A DNA stretch of 64,000 bases from Streptomyces spirodelae (GTDB taxonomy: Bacteria > Actinomycetota > Actinomycetes > Streptomycetales > Streptomycetaceae): NCBI RefSeq assembly GCF_017676385.1, contig NZ_JAFFZN010000024.1, positions 62,001-126,000 of the forward strand, in the 5' to 3' direction. Shown piece by piece: positions 16,409 to 27,448 of this stretch. Numbering within the stretch: position 1 is the stretch's first letter; each line of letters opens with the position of its first letter. The position numbers and the translations under genes are program-made. Below the pieces are notes generated by a model that saw only the letters and a list, made by a program, of their open reading frames with translations, had not been told where the DNA came from and ran no database searches.

Positions 16409-17092
16409 TCAGGAGCGCCTGTGGCCTATCAGGCGCGGCTTCTGCTCCAGGCCGTCGAGGCCGTGCCAGGCGAGATTGACGAGGTGGGCCGCGACCTCCG
16501 CCTTCTTGGGCTTGCGGACGTTGAGCCACCACTGGCCGGTGAGGGCCACCATGCCGACCAGCGCCTGGGCGTACAGCGGCGAGAGCTTGGCATCGAAGCC
16601 CCGGGTCTTGAACTCGCGGCCGAGGATGTCCTCGACCTGGGTGGCGATGTCGGAGATCAGCGAGGCGAAGGTGCCGGTCGACTGGGGGAGCGGGGAGTCC
16701 CGCACCAGGATGCGGAAGCCGTCGGTGTACTGCTCGATGTAGTCCAGCAGTGCGAACGCGGCCTGTTCCAGCAGCTCACGGGGGTGGCCCCCCGTAAGCG
16801 CCCCGGTCACCATGTCCAGCAGACGTCGCATCTCGCGGTCGACGACGACCGCGTACAGGCCCTCCTTGCCGCCGAAGTGCTCATAGACGACCGGTTTGGA
16901 CACCCCGGCCTTATGGGCGATCTCCTCCACCGACGTGCCCTCGAAGCCGCGTTCGGCGAAGAGAGTGCGGCCGATGTCCAGCAACTGCTCGCGGCGCTCC
17001 TTGCCGGTCATCCGGCGGCGGGTGCGCTTCTTCGGGCTGCTGGACGGCGGCGTCCCACCGCCGAACGGCGGCGTGGTCTCGTCGGTCGGCAC
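16409..17092 (-). CDS. TetR-family regulator, probable desaturase repressor
   Basis: This TetR-type repressor has 227 residues from the GTG at 17092, which has GGGAAGG about 10 bp upstream. The frame is open to 17161 (250 residues), but that start lacks an obvious RBS. After a basic spacer (KKRTRRRMTGKERREQ) comes the helix-turn-helix (TSVEEIAHKAGVSKPVVYEHFGGKEGLY) and a ligand-binding domain. It follows the acyl desaturase gene closely on the same strand, so it is probably in the same operon. The desaturase upstream region carries TACGG-type inverted repeats suited to a TetR dimer. Confidence 0.88.
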   Translation of the reverse strand: MPTDETTPPFGGGTPPSSSPKKRTRRRMTGKERREQLLDIGRTLFAERGFEGTSVEEIAHKAGVSKPVVYEHFGGKEGLYAVVVDREMRRLLDMVTGALTGGHPRELLEQAAFALLDYIEQYTDGFRILVRDSPLPQSTGTFASLISDIATQVEDILGREFKTRGFDAKLSPLYAQALVGMVALTGQWWLNVRKPKKAEVAAHLVNLAWHGLDGLEQKPRLIGHRRS

Positions 17093-17165
17093 GGAGTGGG
17101 CCTTCCCTGTTGTCCGGCTGTCTCGGGACCCGGGGGCCTGCTGAGGCCCCTGGGTCAGCACGCCA

Positions 17166-18305
17166 TCATGCCGCCCTGGCCGGCTGCTCCGGACGGCGGG
17201 AGTCGTCGCCCACGGCGCCGGCCGCTGCCGGGTCCTGCTCAGCGGTGTGGGGGGCGCCCTGCTTGGCCTTGCGGCGGCGCGAGCCCTCCGTGTTGCGCCG
17301 CGAGTCGAGCCGGTCGTGCTTCGGCCAGCGCACGTCGTACGCCCAGCCGGCCTTCTCGAACCAGCGGATGATCCGCGCGCTGGAGTCGATCTGACCGCGC
17401 TGGACGCCGTGCCGGGCGCAGGTGGGGTCGGCGTGGTGCAGGTTGTGCCAGGACTCGCCGCAGGAGAGGATCGCCAGCCACCACACGTTGCCCGATTTGT
17501 CCCGGGACTTGAAGGGGCGTTTGCCGACGGCGTGGCAGATGGAGTTGATCGACCAGGTGACGTGGTGCAGCAGCGCGACGCGCACCAGCGAGCCCCAGAA
17601 GAAGGCGGTCACCGCGCCCTGCCACGACCAGGTGGCGAGGCCGCCGATCACCGGCGGGATCATCAGCGAGACGACGGTCCACATCACGAACTGGCGGGAG
17701 ACGGCGCGCAGCGCGGGGTCCTTGACCAGGTCGGGCGCGTACTTGTGCTGCGGAGTCTGCTCCTCGTCGAACATCCAGGCGACGTGCGCCCACCACAGGC
17801 CCTTCATCAGCGCGGGGATCGTCTCCCCGTAGCGCCACGGCGAGTGCGGGTCGCCCTCGGCGTCGGAGAACTTGTGGTGCTTGCGGTGGTCGGCGACCCA
17901 GCGCACCAGCGGGCCCTCGACGGCGAGCGAGCCCATGACCGCGAGCGCGATCCGCAGCGGGCGCTTCGCCTTGAACGAGCCGTGTGTGAAGTAGCGGTGG
18001 AAGCCGATCGTGATGCCGTGGCAGCCGATGAAGTACATCGCGACCATCAGCCCCAGATCGAGCCAGCTCACCCCCCATCCCCAGGCCAGCGGCACCGCGG
18101 CCACCAGCGCGACGAACGGGACGGTGATGAACATCAGCAGCGCGAGCTGTTCCGCCGAGCGCCGCTTCTCACCGCCCAGCGTCGCGGAGGGCAGCGGGGT
18201 CGGGGAGGCGGCACCTGCGGCCTGTCCGGTGGTGGAGGTGGCCCCCGGCGAGTCGGCGGGGGCGTCCTGTGGCGAACTGTCGAGCACGTCCGGGCTTGTC
18301 GTCAT
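17166..18305 (-). CDS. Membrane acyl desaturase (delta-9 type)
   Basis: This 379-residue integral membrane di-iron desaturase introduces a double bond into fatty acyl chains. The three histidine clusters are visible: HRYFTH, HRKHHKF (after WVADH) and HNLHHADP. Hydrophobic pairs between them include ALLMFITVPFVALVAAVPLAWGW and LDLGLMVAMYFIGCHGI. N- and C-terminal tails are polar and low complexity. It is upstream of a TetR gene in the same direction, and its promoter region has an inverted-repeat cluster, so the TetR protein probably controls it to adjust membrane fluidity. Confidence 0.92.
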   Translation of the reverse strand: MTTSPDVLDSSPQDAPADSPGATSTTGQAAGAASPTPLPSATLGGEKRRSAEQLALLMFITVPFVALVAAVPLAWGWGVSWLDLGLMVAMYFIGCHGITIGFHRYFTHGSFKAKRPLRIALAVMGSLAVEGPLVRWVADHRKHHKFSDAEGDPHSPWRYGETIPALMKGLWWAHVAWMFDEEQTPQHKYAPDLVKDPALRAVSRQFVMWTVVSLMIPPVIGGLATWSWQGAVTAFFWGSLVRVALLHHVTWSINSICHAVGKRPFKSRDKSGNVWWLAILSCGESWHNLHHADPTCARHGVQRGQIDSSARIIRWFEKAGWAYDVRWPKHDRLDSRRNTEGSRRRKAKQGAPHTAEQDPAAAGAVGDDSRRPEQPARAA

Positions 18306-18334
18306 AGATGTCCCTCATTGGACCTCGGCTTGGC

Positions 18335-18379
18335 TACGGTTCCGTAACCTACGGCGACGTAAGTATGGCAGCCGTAGGT
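18335..18379. promoter_or_regulatory. TACGG inverted-repeat cluster upstream of the desaturase
   Basis: A near-perfect palindrome TACGGTTCCGTA occupies 18335-18346. Directly next to it the 9-bp arms ACCTACGGC (18347-18355) and GCCGTAGGT (18371-18379) form a wider inverted repeat with a 15-bp spacer. All contain the same TACGG half-site, as expected for cooperative TetR dimers. The cluster is 30-75 bp before the desaturase ATG. Confidence 0.7.
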
Positions 18380-18551
18380 CACGGGACAAGAGGGGTGCAC
18401 AGCGGGGCGGGCCCGCCGCGCTGCCCACCCCTCGGACGGGAGTCCTGTACCACGCTGAGCCCGACCTATCCTTGTTCCGTCGGACAGCGCGGTCCGCCAC
18501 CTGCCCGAAGCAACCCCGCAAGGGAAGCAACCCCGCAAGGGAGCCGCACCT

Positions 18552-21437
<2,886 letters not shown>

Positions 21438-21476
21438 CGTCCTCCGGCGGCTTACGGGGCCTGGGTGCCGCTCGTC

Positions 21477-21992
21477 TCAGAACGCGAGCAGCGCCCAGGC
21501 CCCGCCCATGATCAGGGCACCGCACGCCCCGGTGAGCACCGCGGTCCTCTTCATCCGCAGGCCGCCCGCGATCACCAGCGAGGCCAGCAGCAGCGCCCCG
21601 CCCAGCGGCACCCACGCGTAGAGAATCCCGGCGGGCCCGGTCCGTATGACGTGGTCCGTACCGGGCTGTACGGCCACGTCCACGGTCTGCCCCTCCCCGC
21701 CGGAGACGAACTCGGAGACGGTCACCTTCTCCGGCCCGGAGGACTCCTCGCCGCGGAACGTCCCGGTGCACTCGTCGTCCCCGCACTTCCTGACGGTGAC
21801 GGTGCCACGTTCGTCCCCCGCCATGGCGGTGGCCGCCGTCTCCCACGACGTCCACCCTCCGGCCACCACCAGCACCAGCGCGATCAGCGCCATCAGCGCG
21901 GCCCGCGCCAGCAGCAGCATCCCGAAGGCGGTCTCGCCGAGCCGCCGCATACGGCTGCGCTTGGGCTGGGTGCGTGCGACTCGTGAAGGCAT
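21477..21992 (-). CDS. Membrane protein of unknown function with a lumenal cysteine pair
   Basis: The protein has 171 residues from ATG 21992; a TTG at 22028 would add 12. Near the N-terminus a hydrophobic helix (ARAALMALIALVLVVAGGW) is followed by an extracellular stretch with CGDDEC, an acidic/Gly region, and then two C-terminal helices (WVPLGGALLLASLVIAGG and AVLTGACGALIMGGAWALLAF). No family was recognised. It is convergent with ppc, and a perfect inverted repeat lies 19 bp upstream. Confidence 0.65.
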   Translation of the reverse strand: MPSRVARTQPKRSRMRRLGETAFGMLLLARAALMALIALVLVVAGGWTSWETAATAMAGDERGTVTVRKCGDDECTGTFRGEESSGPEKVTVSEFVSGGEGQTVDVAVQPGTDHVIRTGPAGILYAWVPLGGALLLASLVIAGGLRMKRTAVLTGACGALIMGGAWALLAF

Positions 21993-22010
21993 GGCGGAGA
22001 TCCTGGCCAC

Positions 22011-22028
22011 TTGACCGAAGCCGGTCAA
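22011..22028. promoter_or_regulatory. Perfect inverted repeat TTGACCG-4-CGGTCAA
   Basis: TTGACCGAAGCCGGTCAA has 7-bp perfect arms around a 4-bp centre. It lies between the membrane protein (minus strand) and the YetF-like gene (plus strand), so it may be an operator for one or both. The cognate regulator is unknown. Confidence 0.5.
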
Positions 22029-22277
22029 CCTCGGCCGACCGGCTTGTGGGTGCTTGAGCCACTATCGGAAGCGCGTCCTCCGCCGCCACCGAGGAGACGG
22101 CTCGCCGTTCCGGAGCCAAGGGGGATGACGTGGCAGCGGCGCTACCACGGCGGCGTGGCCAACTGGCTCCCGCTGTTCCTGTTCACCATCCTGTTCGGCC
22201 TGGGCATGGAATACCGGCTCATGTGTGACCGGTCCCGGACCGACCCGGGACCGGAACCGAGAGGGAGGCCAGTGGGT

Positions 22278-22844
22278 ATGTGGCACGACATGGTGACGAT
22301 CGAGATCCCGGTGGTCGAGAAGATCGTACGGACCGTCCTGGTCTACGTCGTCATCATCGTGCTGTTCCGGCTGGCCGGGAAGCGGGGGCTGGCGTCGATG
22401 AACACCTTCGACTTCGTGGTGATCTTCCTACTGTCCAACGTGGTGCAGAACGCCGTCATCGGCAACGACTTCAGCCTCCTCGGCGGCCTGGTGGGCGCCG
22501 CGACGCTGGTGGCCGTCAACGCGCTCGTCAACAGGCTGCTCGCGGTCGAAGGCAACATGGCACGGCTGCTGGAGGGGAAGCCGACGACCGTGATCGAGGA
22601 CGGTCACATCGTCCGCCGCGCCATGCGGCGGCTCGGCCTGCGCACCGGGGAGGTCGAGGAGGTCGTACGGCTGCAGACGGGCGGCACCGTCAAGACCGTC
22701 GAACACGGCAGCCTCGAGCCGGACGGCAGGCTGCTCATCGTCCCCGGCCCCGAGGCCCAGCAGGCGACCCGCGCCGACATCGACCGCCTCGCGGAGCGGC
22801 TCGCAGCGATCGAGGAGATGCTGCGGGCGGGCAGGGGCAAGTAG
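22278..22844 (+). CDS. DUF421/YetF-like membrane protein
   Basis: The protein has 188 residues. Hydrophobic helices at the N-terminus (VEKIVRTVLVYVVIIVLFRLAGKRGLASM and FDFVVIFLLSNVVQNAVIG, then GGLVGAATLVAVNALVNRLL) are followed by the cytoplasmic YetF domain (LLEGKPTTVIEDGHIVRRAMRRLGL) and a short helical tail. This matches the DUF421 family; function is poorly known. ATG 22278 has GAGGGAGG about 9 bp upstream. An in-frame ATG at 22125 after AAGGGGG would add a further hydrophobic segment, so the true N-terminus is not certain. Confidence 0.8.
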   Translation: MWHDMVTIEIPVVEKIVRTVLVYVVIIVLFRLAGKRGLASMNTFDFVVIFLLSNVVQNAVIGNDFSLLGGLVGAATLVAVNALVNRLLAVEGNMARLLEGKPTTVIEDGHIVRRAMRRLGLRTGEVEEVVRLQTGGTVKTVEHGSLEPDGRLLIVPGPEAQQATRADIDRLAERLAAIEEMLRAGRGK

Positions 22845-22872
22845 GAGGCCCTCGTGAGCCGTACAGGCGGCT

Positions 22873-23463
22873 TCAGCTGTTGTAGGTGCTCTGGGCCCGC
22901 TCCAGGCCGTCGAGGATCAGCGCTTCGCAGGCGTCCGCTGCGCGGTCGACGAAGTAGTCGAGTTCCTTGCGCTCCGTCGAGGAGAAGTCCTTGAGGACGT
23001 AGTCGGCGACCTGCATCCGGCCGGGGGGCCGGCCGACGCCGAAGCGGACCCGGTAGTAGTCGCGGCCCAGCAGCTTGGTGAGGGACTTGAGGCCGTTGTG
23101 GCCGTTGTCGCCGCCGCCGAACTTGAGGCGCAGGGCGCCGTAGTCGATGTCCAATTCGTCGTGGACGACGACCAAGTGGTCGGCGCCGACGCCGTAGAAG
23201 TCCAGCAGCGCTTTGACGGGACCGCCGGATACGTTCATGTACGACATCGGTTTGGCGAGCACCACCCGGGTGCTGGTGGTGCCGGGGATACCGATGCGTC
23301 CCTCGAGCACCTGGGCGCGGCCCGCCTTGTGGGACTTGAAACCGCCGCCCATCCGCCCCGCGAGCAGGTCCGCGACCATGAAGCCCACGTTGTGCCGGTT
23401 GCCGGCGTAGTCGGGGCCCGGGTTGCCGAGTCCGGCGATGAGCCACGGGGTGGTGGCCGACAT
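22873..23463 (-). CDS. pth: Peptidyl-tRNA hydrolase
   Basis: Pth (196 residues) cleaves peptidyl-tRNA that falls off ribosomes and recycles the tRNA. The family motifs are WLIAGLGNPGPDYAGNRHNVGF with the catalytic His, KPMSYMNVSG, HDELD, and GGGDNGHNGLKS with the tRNA-interacting Asn. ATG follows GGAGGACC. It is downstream of rplY on the same strand, but a 15-bp hairpin and a repeat tract lie between them, so it may have its own promoter or depend on readthrough. Confidence 0.97.
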   Translation of the reverse strand: MSATTPWLIAGLGNPGPDYAGNRHNVGFMVADLLAGRMGGGFKSHKAGRAQVLEGRIGIPGTTSTRVVLAKPMSYMNVSGGPVKALLDFYGVGADHLVVVHDELDIDYGALRLKFGGGDNGHNGLKSLTKLLGRDYYRVRFGVGRPPGRMQVADYVLKDFSSTERKELDYFVDRAADACEALILDGLERAQSTYNS

Positions 23464-23500
23464 GGGTGGTCCTCCGGTCGTCAGTTGTTTCCCGGCTCAC

Positions 23501-23648
23501 CGGCGTCCTCGGCACAGCCGGTGACCTCGGCACAGCCGGTGGCCTCCCGGAGAGCCGGTGCTCTCGGCACAGCCGGTCGCCTCCCCGAGAGCCGGTGCCT
23601 TCCCGGAGAGCCGACGCCCTCCGGAAGAGCCGATGCCCTCCGGACAGT
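23501..23648. repeat. Degenerate tandem repeat between pth and rplY
   Basis: About seven or eight imperfect units of 18-19 bp are visible, of the form CGGCACAGCCGGTGACCT / CGGAGAGCCGGTGCCCTC. The units diverge along the array. No gene fits this stretch. Confidence 0.65.
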
Positions 23649-23653
23649 GTGCG

Positions 23654-23696
23654 CGTGTGCCGGACGGGCGGCTTCCACCAACCCGTCCGGCACACG
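23654..23696 (-). terminator. 15-bp hairpin after rplY
   Basis: The arms CGTGTGCCGGACGGG and CCCGTCCGGCACACG pair perfectly around a 13-base loop, 23 bp beyond the rplY stop. It is likely a terminator or attenuator between rplY and pth. Confidence 0.75.
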
Positions 23697-23718
23697 TGGC
23701 ACCCAGGGGCGCGCGGTC

Positions 23719-24318
23719 CTACTCGCCGGCCTCGGCCTCGCCCTCGGCGGCTTCCTCGCCCTCGGCCGCGGGCTCCTCGGCCTGCGCGGCGAGGATCGAG
23801 ATGACGGTCTCATCGCCGTCGATGGCGAGCGAGGTACCGCTCGGCAGCGCGATGTCCTTGGCCAGGATCTGGTCGCCGACGTCCAGGCCGTCGACGGAGA
23901 CGGTCACCGACTCGGGGATGTGGGTGGCCTCGGCCTCGACCGGCAGCGAGTTGTAGACGTGCTCGATCAGGTTCTGGCCCGGGGCCAGCTCGCCCTCGAT
24001 GTGGATCGGGATCTCGACGTTGACCTTCTCGCCGCGCTTGACCGTCAGCAGGTCGATGTGGACCAGGAAGCCGCGGATGGCCTCACGCTGGACGGCCTTG
24101 GGGATGACGAGCTCCTTCTTGCCCGCGACGTCCAGGTGGATCAGGACGTTGGGGGTCTTGAGCGCCATCATCATGTCGTAGCTGGGCAGGGCCACGTGGA
24201 CCGGCTCGGCGCCGTGACCGTAGATGACAGCGGGGACCTTCTCCTCGCGGCGGAGACGGCGGGCGGAGCCCTTGCCGAACTCGTTGCGGATGGTCGCGCT
24301 GATGTTGACGTCAGCCAT
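23719..24318 (-). CDS. rplY: 50S ribosomal protein L25, CTC form
   Basis: The protein has 199 residues. The N-terminal half is the 5S-rRNA-binding L25 domain (ISATIRNEFGKGSARRLRREEKVPAVIYG), and the C-terminal half is the TL5/CTC domain (VEIPIHIEGELAPG, LPVEAEATHIPESVTVSVDGLDVGD) with an acidic Glu/Ala-rich tail. CTC proteins are general-stress ribosomal proteins in Gram-positives. I chose ATG 24318, which has GAGGAG upstream; the frame is open further but that stretch is non-conserved. It follows prs on the same strand behind a hairpin. Confidence 0.95.
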   Translation of the reverse strand: MADVNISATIRNEFGKGSARRLRREEKVPAVIYGHGAEPVHVALPSYDMMMALKTPNVLIHLDVAGKKELVIPKAVQREAIRGFLVHIDLLTVKRGEKVNVEIPIHIEGELAPGQNLIEHVYNSLPVEAEATHIPESVTVSVDGLDVGDQILAKDIALPSGTSLAIDGDETVISILAAQAEEPAAEGEEAAEGEAEAGE

Positions 24319-24446
24319 GCTGCGCTCCTCGTTAGCGACGGTGGTACGGATGTCTGCGGTGCCACTCGGTCCCGACGGACCTGCTACGAAGAGCGCGCGT
24401 CGATAACGGAGCATCCGGTCCTGAGATGACGTAGGACGTCGAAAAG

Positions 24447-24502
24447 GACCGGCCTCCCTCGCCGAGCGACTCGCAGAGTCTACGCGGCGAAGGAGGCCGG
24501 TC
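24447..24502 (-). terminator. Hairpin with T-run between prs and rplY
   Basis: The arms GACCGGCCTCCCTCGCCG and CGGCGAAGGAGGCCGGTC pair over 18 bp with one mismatch, and an inner GACTC-GCA-GAGTC hairpin sits in the loop. On the minus strand the stem is followed by CCTTTTCG, giving a short U-tract. It lies between the prs stop and the rplY start. Confidence 0.8.
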
Positions 24503-24540
24503 GGAAATCGATCAGCGGGCCGGGCCCGCGGCCGGGCCGC

Positions 24541-25518
24541 CTACGCCTGCTCGTCGAAGAGGCTGGTCACCGAGCCGTCCTCGAACACCTCGCGCACCGC
24601 GCGGGCGATCGTCGGCGCCATCGACAGCACCGTGATCTTGTCGAGCTCCAGCTCACCGGGCGTGGGCAGCGTATTGGTGAAGACGAACTCGCTGACCTTG
24701 GAGTTCTTCAGCCGGTCCGCGGCCGGGCCGGACAGCACGCCGTGCGTCGCCGTCACGATGACATCCTCGGCACCGTTGGCGAACAGCGCCTCGGCCGCCG
24801 CGCAGATGGTGCCGCCGGTGTCGATCATGTCGTCGACCAGGACACAGACCCGGCCCTTCACATCGCCGACAACCTCGTGCACGGTCACCTGGTTCGCCAC
24901 ATCGGGGTCGCGGCGCTTGTGGACGATGGCCAGCGGAGCGCCGAGCCGGTCGGCCCAGCGGTCGGCCACCCGGACCCGGCCGGCGTCCGGCGAGACGACG
25001 GTGAGCTTGTCGCGGTCGGTCTTGGCCGCCACATAGTCCGCCAGCAGCGGCAGAGCGAACAGGTGGTCGACCGGACCGTCGAAGAAGCCCTGGATCTGGT
25101 CGGTGTGCAGATCGACGGTGAGGATACGGTCCGCACCCGCGCACTGGAACATGTCGGCCATCAGCCGCGCCGAGATCGGCTCGCGCCCGCGGTGCTTCTT
25201 GTCCTGCCGGGCGTAGCCGTAGAACGGGACGATCACGGTGATGCTCCGCGCCGAAGCCCGCTTCAGCGCGTCGATCATGATGAGCTGCTCCATGATCCAC
25301 TTGTTGATGGGAGCCGTGTGGCTCTGCATCAAGAAGCAGTCGGCGCCGCGCGCGGACTCCTGGAAGCGGACGTAGATCTCACCGTTCGCGAAGTCGAAAG
25401 CCTTGGTCGGGACCACGCCGATACCGAGCTGCTTGGCGACCTCTTCGGCGAGTTCGGGGTGGGCGCGGCCGGAGAAGAGCATGAGTTTCTTCTCGCCGGT
25501 CGTCTTGATCCCGGTCAC
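24541..25518 (-). CDS. prs: Ribose-phosphate pyrophosphokinase
   Basis: PRPP synthetase (325 residues) makes PRPP from ribose-5-phosphate and ATP for nucleotide, His, Trp and NAD synthesis. Motifs are KLMLFSGRAHPELAEEVA at the start, GYARQDKKHRGREPISARL, the PRPP-loop type VLVDDMIDTGGT, and SPDAGRVRVADRWADRL. GTG start. It follows glmU on the same strand, the usual Gram-positive glmU-prs order, with about 145 bp between them. Confidence 0.97.
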   Translation of the reverse strand: MTGIKTTGEKKLMLFSGRAHPELAEEVAKQLGIGVVPTKAFDFANGEIYVRFQESARGADCFLMQSHTAPINKWIMEQLIMIDALKRASARSITVIVPFYGYARQDKKHRGREPISARLMADMFQCAGADRILTVDLHTDQIQGFFDGPVDHLFALPLLADYVAAKTDRDKLTVVSPDAGRVRVADRWADRLGAPLAIVHKRRDPDVANQVTVHEVVGDVKGRVCVLVDDMIDTGGTICAAAEALFANGAEDVIVTATHGVLSGPAADRLKNSKVSEFVFTNTLPTPGELELDKITVLSMAPTIARAVREVFEDGSVTSLFDEQA

Positions 25519-25663
25519 TGCTGTTGTCTCCCTGTGTGGTGCGCCGCACGGCGGCTCAGCGGGGGGCGGCGTCGGTTGCGGGGGCGGCGTCGGTTTTCGG
25601 CCGCATGGCCAATCAGGCTCTCCATAACCGTACGCCCCACGTCATACAACCGGATACCCGGTC

Positions 25664-27238
25664 TTAACCCTCCTCGGCGGAAACCTGCCCGCCCGTACCG
25701 TTCGCCGAACGAACGGTTTCGGCCCCGTCCGAAGCCGTCCCGGGGACCGCGCCACCCGCCGACTGCCCGGACTGGGCCGAGCCCTCGGCCCTCGCTACCT
25801 GGGCCGCCTGGGCTGCTTGCGCCGACGCACTGCCCGGACGCTTCCTGGCCACCCAGCCCTCGATGTTGCGCTGCTGCCCCCGGGCCACGGCCAGCGAGCC
25901 GGGCGGCACATCCTTGGTGATCACGGAGCCGGCCGCACTGTAGGCGCCGTCCCCCACCGTGACAGGGGCCACATACATGTTGTCCGCGCCCATCCGGCAG
26001 TGCGAACCGACCGTCGTGGTGTGCTTGCTCTCACCGTCGTAGTTCACAAACACACTCGCCGCACCGATGTTGCTGTGCTCGCCGATCACCGCGTCACCCA
26101 CATAGGAGAGGTGCGGCACCTTCGTCCCCTCACCGATCTCCGCGTTCTTCATCTCCACATAGCTGCCGGCCTTCACCCTCGGCCCCAGCCGGGTACCCGG
26201 CCGCAGATAGGTGTACGGACCGACCGAAGAACCCGCACCGATCCGAGCACCCTGCGCGACCGTGTTGCTGACCGTCGCACCCGCACCCACCACGGTGTCC
26301 GTCAGCCGGGTGTTCGGGCCCACCTCGCTGTCCTCACCCAGATGGGTGCCGCCCAGCAGCTGGGTACCCGGATGGACCATGGCGTCCGGCTCATAGGTCA
26401 CACTCACATCCATCCACGTGGTGGCCGGATCGACCACCGTGACCCCCGCCAGCATGGCGTCCTCCACCAGCCGGCCGTTCAGCATCCGGCGCGCCTCGGC
26501 CAGCTGGACGCGGTTGTTGATCCCCGCGATCTCGCGGTGATCGCCGGCCACCGCCGCGCCCACCCGGTGACCACCCTCCCGCAGGATGCCGAGCACGTCC
26601 GTGAGGTATTCCTCACCCTGGCTGTTGTCCGTACGAACCTCGCCCAGCGCCTGCGCCAGCAGGCGGCCGTCGAAGGCGAACACCCCCGAGTTGATCTCCC
26701 GGATCGCGCGCTGCTCCTCGCTCGCGTCCTTGTGCTCCACGATCGCGGTGACCGCACCGCCGCCATCGCCCCGGCCGCCCTCGCGCACGATCCGGCCGTA
26801 GCCCGTCGCGTCCGGGACCTCGGCCGTCAGCACGGTGACGGCGTTGCCGTCCGCGACGTGGGTGTCCGCGAGCTGCTGCAGCGTCTCACCGGTCAGCAGC
26901 GGGGTGTCGCCACAGGTCACCAGCACCGTCCCGGCAGGGCCGTCCCCGCCCAGCTCCTCCAGGGCCATCCGGACCGCGTGCCCGGTGCCGTTCTGCTCGT
27001 GCTGCACGGCGGTACGGATACCGGGGTCGAGCTGCGCCAGATGTGCGGTGACCTTCTCCCGTGCGTGCCCGACGACCACGACCAGCTGCTCCGGATCCAG
27101 CGCCCGCGCGGCGCTCACCACATGGCCGACCAGTGAGCGGCCGCAGATCTCGTGCAGGACCTTGGGGGTCGCCGACTTCATGCGGGTGCCCTCACCCGCT
27201 GCGAGAACGACGACGGCTGCCGGGCGAGTGACGCTCAC
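25664..27238 (-). CDS. glmU: Bifunctional GlmU: N-acetylglucosamine-1-P uridyltransferase / GlcN-1-P acetyltransferase
   Basis: GlmU (524 residues) makes UDP-GlcNAc, the precursor of peptidoglycan. The N-terminal nucleotidyltransferase has VVVLAAGEGTRMKSATPKVLHEICG, TCGDTPLL and YGRIVR. The C-terminal half is a left-handed beta-helix of hexapeptide repeats (from about VTVVDPATTWMDVSVTYEPDA) with the acetyltransferase residues around KAGSYVEMKNAEIGEGTKVPHLSYVGDAVIG. The last ~50 residues are an Ala/Gln/Ser-rich tail beyond the usual family length. GTG start, TAA stop. Confidence 0.97.
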   Translation of the reverse strand: MSVTRPAAVVVLAAGEGTRMKSATPKVLHEICGRSLVGHVVSAARALDPEQLVVVVGHAREKVTAHLAQLDPGIRTAVQHEQNGTGHAVRMALEELGGDGPAGTVLVTCGDTPLLTGETLQQLADTHVADGNAVTVLTAEVPDATGYGRIVREGGRGDGGGAVTAIVEHKDASEEQRAIREINSGVFAFDGRLLAQALGEVRTDNSQGEEYLTDVLGILREGGHRVGAAVAGDHREIAGINNRVQLAEARRMLNGRLVEDAMLAGVTVVDPATTWMDVSVTYEPDAMVHPGTQLLGGTHLGEDSEVGPNTRLTDTVVGAGATVSNTVAQGARIGAGSSVGPYTYLRPGTRLGPRVKAGSYVEMKNAEIGEGTKVPHLSYVGDAVIGEHSNIGAASVFVNYDGESKHTTTVGSHCRMGADNMYVAPVTVGDGAYSAAGSVITKDVPPGSLAVARGQQRNIEGWVARKRPGSASAQAAQAAQVARAEGSAQSGQSAGGAVPGTASDGAETVRSANGTGGQVSAEEG

Positions 27239-27339
27239 GGGTGTGCCCTTCGGCTTCGGGGGTGGGTGCTGTCCCGCAGGATACCGGGGGGTTCGCCGTG
27301 TGAAGGGAGGGCGGGGCCTGAGGACGGCAGCCGCCGGTG

Positions 27340-27352
27340 AGGACTCGAACCT
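27340..27352 (-). other. T-arm-like tRNA fragment
   Basis: On the minus strand AGGTTCGAGTCCT, preceded by AACCC, looks like a tRNA T-arm. The stem is only 3 bp, and no acceptor or anticodon arm can be formed around it. It lies 18 bp downstream of tRNA-Gln and may be a remnant of a second tRNA. Confidence 0.25.
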
Positions 27353-27369
27353 GGGTTTGCGTGTATGAG

Positions 27370-27441
27370 CTCCCCCGCAAGGATTTGAACCTTGACTACT
27401 GGATCCAAAATCCAGGGTGCTGCCCGTTACACCACGGGGGA
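27370..27441 (-). tRNA. tRNA-Gln (anticodon TTG)
   Basis: The minus strand folds as a full cloverleaf of 72 bases. The acceptor stem is TCCCCCG with CGGGGGA, the D-arm lies around GTGGTGTAACGGGCAGC, and the anticodon stem CTGGA/TCCAG encloses the loop TTTTGGA with anticodon TTG. The T-arm is CAAGGTTCAAATCCTTG and the discriminator base is G. It reads CAA codons. CCA is not encoded. Its 5' end is 7 bp from the stop of the protein gene upstream. Confidence 0.95.
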
Positions 27442-27448
27442 CTGCGGC

